Shown: positions 33,105 to 39,988 of the stretch, piece after piece
Numbering within the stretch: the first letter of the stretch is position 1
Layout of the letters: each line of letters begins with the position of its first letter
Assembly: GCA_027600665.1 (NCBI GenBank)
Contig: JADGJL010000120.1
Location: 1-39,988 of the forward strand
Source of the DNA: Irineochytrium annulatum
Lineage: Eukaryota; Chytridiomycota; Chytridiomycetes; Chytridiales; Chytridiaceae
Length of the DNA stretch: 39,988 bases
Direction: 5' to 3'
Program-made: the position numbers and the translations under genes
The notes under the pieces: model-generated
The model's database searches: none
What the model saw: the letters and a program-made list of their open reading frames with translations, nothing else
What the model was told of the DNA's origin: nothing

Positions 33105-36100
33105 TCAAAGCGACAACACATCCCTCTCATGCGCCTCCGCAAGTTCCTTAATCAGCGCCGCATTCGCCGCGCCAGTCTTGTCCACCAACTCTCGGAATAC
33201 ACCACCTTCGATTCTCAACAACGCCGCTGGCGTGTCGAATTCGACCCGCTCGCCCTTGTCCAGCACCACCACGCGGTCCAACCCCGCGACGGTGTTGAGG
33301 CGATGCGCAATGCTGATGACGGTCGACTCGGCGAAGTGCGACCGGACGGCGGCCTGGATGACGGCGTCCGTCGCGGCGTCGACGGCGGATGATGCCTCGT
33401 CCATGACCAGGATCTTCGGCTTGTGCGCGATTGCGCGCGCGAGGATAAGGAGCTGGCGTTGGCCGACGGAAAGGTTCTCGCCGCCCTCGGCAACGGGGGC
33501 CGAAAGCCCGGAGGCGTCCGCGGAGGAGGCGTCGGCGAGAGTGCGGACATGCTCGCCAAGGCCGACAAGGTCAAGGGCGTTCCAGAGGGTCGAGTCCTCG
33601 AAGCGAGCGGTCGGGTCGAGGTTGGACCGGACGGTGCCGGTGAAGAGGACGGGCTCTTGCGGGATGATCTGCATTCTGCTCCTGAGAGTCGTGAGACCCA
33701 GCGTCTGGATGTCCACGCCGTCGATCTTGATCGTTCCCTTCTCGGGCTCAACAAGCCTGAACAGGGTCGTAACGAGCGTCGACTTGCCGCTGCCGGTCCT
33801 CCCAACAACACCGATCTTCTCACCGGCCTTGACGTGCAGATCCAAATCCTTGATGACTGGCGCGGATGACGTCGCGTATTTGACCTCGAGGCCCTCTATG
33901 ACGATCTCGCCATTCCTGGGCCAGCTACCTTCCGGCGGGTCCGAGTGCCTGAACTCGGGCGCCTCCTGCGGGATGGCGTTCGCATACGTGTCGAGCCTCT
34001 CAACGGAGACCAAATCGGCCTCGGCCATGGCGAACGTCAGGACGAACCCGTTGATCTGGCTAGCGATAACGATGGCGTTCGACAGCGCCAGCCCGATAAA
34101 TGATGCCGATGATCCAGGGGCAAGCGCGCCGAGCAAAGTGAAGAAGAGAACGATGAGGGACGAGAAGAGGTCGATCCTGATGATGAGCCAGAGGCTGACG
34201 GAAGTCTCGAGGAACTGGGGCGCGTTGCGGGCGTCCATCAGCGTGCGCTGGAGCTGGACGAAGCGGCCGCCGGCGCCAGGAGAGGTGCGGATAGTGGCAA
34301 CTCCGTTGAGGGATTCGGAGATATGGGAGAAGAGAGGGGAGCGCTGGATCGAGAGGATGCGGCGGATCTCGCGGATGTTGGAGCGATACATTTTGAGGAC
34401 GAAGTAGTAGACGAAGGAGAGGACGGCGAGCAATACTATTGTGGAACAAAGTTAGAATCATGCGTGCAGGGATAAGGCAAGAAAACTTACTGAGGACGTA
34501 AGGGCTACTGTAAATCAGAACGATGACGTTCGCGAACATCTGCGCCGACAGGATCACGAAGCCGATGAACGAGTTCCACAGGGTCTGATCTAGCACGTTT
34601 TGGTCCTTCGATAGCCTGTTTAACAACCTCCCCATCGGCTGGCCATCAAACCAGCTCTGCGGCGCCCTCAACAGCCTCGCGACCGCCTTCTCATGATACT
34701 TCTTGGCGGCCAGGTAACAGGACAGCAACACGAGCCCAATGATGCCCATCAGTGAAAGCGCCTGCAACGCGCCCATGATGGCGTACCCGTCCAAATAGCC
34801 CGAGTCATCCACCTTCCCGAGTGTCCGCGCGGTCCACCACGCGAGCCAGACGTTCAAGCCGACGCACGTGAGCGAGAAGACCACGACGGTCAGGATCAGG
34901 AAGATGGCCATGGGAACGCCGCCGCCGTTGCGGACGAAACTCTTGATAAGGGCTAACTTCACCGCGCCCCGGGATCGATCCTCCTCTGCGATCACGCCCG
35001 TCGCGGAAGCGTCATCGTCACCGCCCTTCACCTCCAGCTCCTTCTTCTTCTCCACCTTCTTCCCCTCGTCCTTCTTCTCGCCCTTCTCATCCAGCCTGTA
35101 GTCCTTCATCATCCCCGCCAACACCCCACCGCGCTCCATCAACTCCTGGAACGCGCCCTCCTCCACCACGCGCCCGCGCTCCATCACAACCACCCGGTCG
35201 ACATCGGGCAACACATGCAGCTGATGCGTGATCAGGACCCTCGTCCGTCCCTCCAAAGCCCCGCGAACACACGCCGAGAACACCTCCGCCCCTACATGGG
35301 CATCCAGCGCCGCGAGCGGGTCATCCAGCAGATGCACATCCGCGTCCCCGTACACGGCCCTCGCGAGCGCGACGCGGGCCTTCTGCCCGCCCGACAGCGT
35401 GATGCCCTTCTCGCCGATCTCGGTCTGCAAACCCGCGGGCAGGCGGGCGAGGTCGGGACCCAGGCCGCAGGCCGAGACGGCGGCGGAGAGACGGGCGGCG
35501 TCCCGGGGGAGTCCGAAGAGGATGTTCTCCTCGAGGGTGCGGGAGAGAAGCCAGGGTTGTTGCTGGCAGAGGGAGGTGGTGCCGTTGATGGAGATGCGGC
35601 CGGACAGGAGGGTCATGTCGCCGACGAAGGCGGAGATGAGGGAGGATTTGCCGGCGCCTGCAGTGCGAGTCAGTAAAACGGCTAGACAGAACGGGAGGGA
35701 CAAAACGTACCGACAGTCCCGACAACGGCGGTGAGCTTGCCCCTTTGGATCTTCAAGTTAAGGTCCTTGAAGATAGGCTCAACCTCGACCTCTTCCTTCT
35801 TCTCCCCCTTCTTGCTCTTCTTCTCCTTCTTCTCCTTCTTCTCCTCCTTCTTCTCCTCCTTCGTCTCATCCTCCACCGTGACGCCCTCCAACGCCTTCAA
35901 ATCCGCACTGCTCCCCTTTGGGCTCGACCTTTCCTTCTTATCCTTCTCCGCCGCCAGATCCTCTTCGACCTCATGTGACTCCCACCGCACCGTCGCGTTC
36001 TCGATCACGATCCCGTAATTCTCACGATCGGCCGCATCTTCAGAGGGCACGGAGGGGGCGCGTTCGTCCGAGGCCAGGAACTCGCGCACACGACGCCAGG

Positions 36101-37657
36101 CGACGAGACCCTGGACGACCATCATGAGGGAGGCGGGGAGGTTCGAGAGGGGCTCGAACAGGTTGGAGAAGTAGAGGAGAGCGGGGAAGATGACGGAGGG
36201 GTCGAGGTTGCCGGCGTGGGATTGGGCGTAGATGAGGAACGTAGCTGTTGGAACGAAAGCGGGGCGGTTAGCGATGACTTTACGAGATGTAACCGCAGAA
36301 GAACATACCAGTAGGCATAGCGATTGGGGCGATGGATAATATGATCCCGAACCCGCTCATGCAGTACAAGAACCCCCTGATAGCCTTCAACTGCAAATCC
36401 CTCGCCTTGCCCAAAAACTCCTCATAAATCCCCTCGGCACCCCTGAGCTTGATCACCCTAACTCCCTGGAACACCTCCCTGATCTTCTTGAGCCTTTGAT
36501 CGCCCGTCTTGAGGATGGCGCCCTCGAAGGTCGAGAGCACCGTGACGACGCCGAGAAGGAGGAGGACGGAGGCGCCGATGACGATGCCGGCGGCAAAGAT
36601 GGGGCGTCCGAGGAGGGTGGAGAGGAAGTAAAAGACAAAGGCAATCTGGAAGGGGAGGAAGAGGGCTTGGTCGAGGGTCAGGAAGGCCATGCTGATTTGT
36701 TGGGTATCGGTGTTGACCATCTTTTAAAGGAAGAGCAGTTGTTAAGAGGATGGAAGAGGTGGGGCTAAGTTAAATGAAGTGAAATTACCTGCAAGATCCG
36801 ACCCTCCGTAAAGGTCTTGCTAGCCTTCGGGCTCAACACCAAACTCTTCTCAAAGATCGCTCCGACCAACAAACTCTGGATATTAAACTGCCAGTTCCTT
36901 AGCAATTGCCTGCCAGTCGGCTGCACGGTAGCCTTCACAACCGTGACCGCAAACATAAAGATGGCCAACCCCCACCCCGTCTTGATGCCCGGAGGAGCCG
37001 CACTGTGATCAGGCACGACCCCGCCGCTCTCCAGCGTCTGGATGATGACCTGCAGGACGAGCGGGATGTAGACCTCCAGCGCGACGTTGATGAAGGAAAG
37101 GGCGAGGCCGCCCATGTAGAGGTAGCCCTGCGCCTTGAAGACATAGGATAAAGGAGATTTCGGGGTTGTGCCGGATGCGAGGGAGGTTTGGACCTGGGTG
37201 TGGGGTATAAGGTGTCAATAAAATCGCCACGGCAAGGATAATAGTGTGTTGTCTGCGTACCTGGGCGAGATATGGGTCGAGCGTTGATGCGAGGAAATCA
37301 GCAGTGTCGGCCTTCCTCAAGTCGGGTAGGTCCGCGATCTCGAGGGGCCTCTTGGCGCCGAGGGTAAGTAACTTGGATAGCCATGCTAATAGCGAATTAA
37401 AAAAATGTTAGTCGGGCTTTCAATCTGATTTCTCCAATAACAATGAACAACTCACATAAGAAGATGTAAGAAACAACGCCCCTCGGCTGCATGGTCTCGA
37501 CGACGCGCGGCTGCTTCTCGTTAGGTCCCTGCGCCTTCTCCTCGTCCTTCGCATCGATGGAGATGGGCTCCAAATCGTCGGTGTGAATGGTGCTGTTGCT
37601 GTTGGTGTTGATGATGGTGTTGGTGCCGGTGGGCGGCATGAGGTCTGAGTCGGACAT
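33105..37657 (-). CDS. ABCC/MRP-type ABC transporter, full length
   Basis: Seven exons (37657-37456, 37385-37261, 37193-36789, 36720-36309, 36244-35711, 35657-34491, 34435-33105) sum to 4176 nt, or 1391 aa. Order is TMD1-NBD1-TMD2-NBD2 with no TMD0. The N-terminus has the ABCC-style PLEIADLPDLRKADTADF. NBD1: Walker A GTVGAGKSS split by an intron, signature LSGGQKARVALARA, Walker B VHLLDDPLAALD, with Asp where catalytic Glu is usual, a normal ABCC asymmetry. NBD2: GRTGSGKST (about 1160), signature LSVGQRQ, Walker B ILVMDEASSAVD with Glu. A Lys/Glu repeat (about 35780-35870) precedes NBD1 and another Lys/Glu/Asp stretch follows it. Such transporters export glutathione or other organic-anion conjugates, and some export cyclic nucleotides, across plasma or vacuolar membranes; the substrate is unknown here. 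It converges with the TIR/TPR gene and shares a decayed copy at 8.4-9.3 kb. Confidence 0.93.
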
Positions 37658-38797
37658 TGCGACGGAGACGAAGTGAGGGCGAGGTTCTCGGCGGCGTGAA
37701 GCCCTTCTTCTAGTCTCGAGAGTCGAAGATCATGGAGAGCTTGTGCCAGTGGACCATTGACGTGTCGGCAGCGTAAAGGCTTGGTCGCAGAGCCCGGACG
37801 ATTTTCTGGTGGGCCAACTCGAGAACGAAAACGTGGGACGTTTTCTCCGTTCCACACGCAGGCTGATATCTGATATCTGTCGCAATATTCGACGTTTTCG
37901 GAACTCATTGGTATACTGCCAGTGCCGGTGCCAAACCCGTGGTGCTCGCTCCATTCAATTCACGGGAATTATCCATCCTCTTCTTGGCCCTGCACCAATC
38001 CATGGGGCCGTCGCGCTAATCTGCATCCGTCTCCGTCCTGAACTCCGTCGTCCATCGTCGGGACCGAAATGCAGGACATTCATATTCGCGCGATTCGCTT
38101 TCCCACACCCAAGACGAAGGTAAATAGAGCAGGTAACCACATTGCTGCCGTTGACAGCGCAGCGGAGCAACTCTTTTTAACTCCTGTGCCATTATCAACG
38201 TATTCTGTGCGCTGATCGTGTTCGAACTGCATTATTCAGTTGGAGACATGTTTCTTAGGAGCTCAATTGGAGATGTTGCGATAGCAATATCCACAATACT
38301 GTCTCTGATAGCCCAAAATTTGCCGACCAGTGAAATTTATTCTTTAGTGTATCTTGATTGTAGTATAATTTAAAATTGAGTGCGAAGAAAAGAAGCTCAA
38401 GAGGAAACAGGAAGCTTTTCTAGGAGGACCCGAAAAGAAAAACGACGTCAACCAACGAAAATAAATGAGCAGTAAGAGTGAAGGAAGAGAGATCTCGGAA
38501 GTACTTGAGAGATTTAGATATATAAGTAGAGGTGCTACAATTCTAGAGGTGGTAGCTATATCGGCTGTTACGATCCAGCATATAGGAAACTCAGACAACT
38601 TCTCCCATTCTATCACGAACCCTACAGACAAAGAAAGCTGCGCTCTAGATTGCAACTCCCCTGATATACCCTGCCAAAAATTACCCCTTAACACCGTTAA
38701 GTTGTGGCCATGCAACCGCCTCTAATTTACGTAACACCATCATCCAAGGCATGCATCCAGCTTCTTCCCATCCCGCTTATCATCCACAACCCGTCAT
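37658..38797. other. intergenic, ABC promoter side
   Basis: Upstream region of the ABC transporter and downstream region of the kinase, both on the minus strand. Short open frames on both strands match nothing I know. AT-rich around 38200-38600. No RNA gene or repeat seen. Confidence 0.4.
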
Positions 38798-39988
38798 CTA
38801 ACAAACCCAATCAAACCTCCCGTCATTCTCCATCCCATAACACTCCATGATCCCCCTGAACAGCCCCATCAAGAACCCGTACGACCGATGTGGGTCGAAG
38901 CCACCCGCGGCGCCGTTCTCCCCTCTCCGATTCCTCACGGCGTTCATGTAGAACAGGAGCGGGAGAGCGATGGGGTGGTACGCCGGGTGCGGCTCCAGGT
39001 ACCGGAGGCAGAAGTCCTCGATCGCCGTGTCGGACTTTGCGAGCACGATGTCGGCGTGCGTGCGGAGGTGGCCCCAGGGGAGGTTTTGCTTACCGCCGGC
39101 GAGGAAGAACATGACTGGAAGAGGCGGGGGGAGAGAAGGATCGTAAGAAAACGTGGTCGGGTGGAAGAGCGGGTGGTGGGGTGTGTGTACATACTACAGT
39201 ATCCAATCGATTCAAGGTCATCCGTCCAGCACGGACAGATCGCGCCGTTCGCCTGGATGCTGACCGCCATGAATAACGGCGTTCCGGTTTGGCCCGGCAA
39301 CGCTGTCGTCGGCTTGGTCGCGTACCCAAAATCAATCAGGTGGAGGTCCCGACCCGTGCGACCGATGCAGAAGTTCGACGGCTTGATATCGACGTGAACC
39401 ATGTTGGTCTTATCGTAGAACTCCTTCGAGAGACGAAGCTATAACATTGGATTTAGCACTGTGCAAATTCGTTACGAAAGAGCGTGTCATACCATCTCCA
39501 TGGATAACATGATAACCGTCTTCAAGCTGAAGTAGCAACCCCTCTGCTCAAACTGGTTCGCCAGGCTATCCGACAAATACTCCATCACGACGGCCCTCCG
39601 CTTCTTTGACGCGTACAGCAGCCTCGGGCTCACGCCCCTGGGCATCTTGGCGTTCAGAAGCTTCATGGTCCGGACCTCGTTCAGGAACTGCTTCTGATCC
39701 CGGATGAATTTGACGGCCACGACGCCGTCGCCTTGCTCTGCATTGGCGGTGACGGCGTGCACTTCCCGCCCGAGGAAGACCTCCCCGCAGCCGCCTTTGC
39801 CGATCTGACGGAGGATGCGCCACTCTTGCGCGCCGTCGTCCGACACAATCTAATCAAAAAGGATTGATCAGGCAACGTCACAACAACATAACGAGCAAGA
39901 AAACACTCACATGATCCCCAACATCCTTAACACCCTTCCCCCTCGCGTTCACGTCCCTCAACCCCCCCGCGCCATCACACCGATACTT
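38798..39988 (-). CDS. casein kinase 1-like protein kinase (5' end outside window)
   Basis: Four exons are visible: 39988-39911 (open to the right edge), 39849-39493, 39438-39195 and 39114-38798, together 331 residues plus the stop. The glycine loop reads IGKGGCGEVFLG, the ATP-binding lysine is in VAVKFI, the helix-C glutamate in FLNEVRTMKLL, the catalytic loop is HVDIKPSNFCIG (CK1-like; Val replaces Arg of HRD), and DFG is in LIDFGYATK. The order and the IKPSNF loop point to CK1 or a CK1-related family such as VRK/TTBK. The C-terminus FDPHRSYGFLMGLFRG is unlike the classical CK1 tail. Loss of the HRD arginine suggests activation-loop phosphorylation is not needed, common in CK1. It is not duplicated in the window. 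Confidence 0.82.

Noticed and set aside
33178..34407. Long open frame on the plus strand (409 codons)
   Set aside because: It lies wholly antisense to the last ABC exon, is Ser/Arg-rich, and has no family resemblance. It is a shadow of the GC-rich coding strand.
1..39988. tRNA, rRNA, CRISPR arrays, bacterial operons
   Set aside because: I saw no tRNA-like cloverleaf, rRNA sequence or regular spacer repeats, and the abundance of spliceosomal introns excludes a bacterial layout.

Overview
The window looks like nuclear DNA of an early-diverging, probably flagellated (chytrid-type) fungus. The reasons are many short GT-AG introns (about 42-83 nt), a CHZ1-type histone chaperone (a mainly fungal family), and full-length soluble-adenylyl-cyclase-like (ADCY10-like) genes, which I associate with animals, protists and zoosporic fungi rather than Dikarya. 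The organism call is inference. Gene models were built by hand from splice signals, frame continuity and paralogue comparison. For four complete genes (cyclase A, CHZ1, the TIR/TPR gene, the ABC transporter) the exon lengths sum exactly to a multiple of three.

Layout, left to right. 1-231 (-): 5' end of a TIR/TPR array gene leaving the window on the left. 784-1417 (-): CHZ1-like chaperone. 2468-7881 (-): intact sAC-like cyclase A, 11 exons, 1608 aa. 8427-10829: decayed inverted copy of the junction between the TIR/TPR gene and the ABC transporter found at 30.6-35.6 kb. 12080-12587 (-): fragment C of a third cyclase. 13569-18907 (+): second near-full-length cyclase B, broken by a shifted start, a nonsense codon exactly between the cyclase and ATPase halves, and a frameshift. 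19228-19625 (+): fragment D of a fourth cyclase. 19753-20032: an LTR-like sequence. 20373-21751 (+): a frameshifted helical-repeat gene. 21995-31876 (+): an 18-exon gene for a 2987-aa protein with a disordered head and five tandem TIR-like domains, four of them followed by TPR-rich modules. 33105-37657 (-): full ABCC/MRP-type transporter. 38798-39988 (-): CK1-like kinase, cut by the right edge.

The most unusual object is the five-unit TIR/TPR gene. Its units are joined four times by a linker exon of exactly 50 nt, always entered in phase 1 and left in phase 0, as expected for growth by tandem exon-cassette duplication. The fifth domain keeps a W-C-x-x-E motif at the place of the catalytic glutamate of TIR NADases, units 2-4 keep C-x-W-E, and unit 1 has lysine there.

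The locus has been rearranged repeatedly. The TIR/TPR 5' end is present as an inverted pair, 227 of 231 coding bases identical, about 22 kb apart; the cyclases lie divergently around a graveyard of fragments. Working together (inference only): a sensor cyclase making a cyclic nucleotide, a scaffold or NAD-consuming TIR/TPR protein, an exporter of conjugated or cyclic nucleotides and a kinase could form one signalling neighbourhood, but the sequence shows only that they lie side by side.
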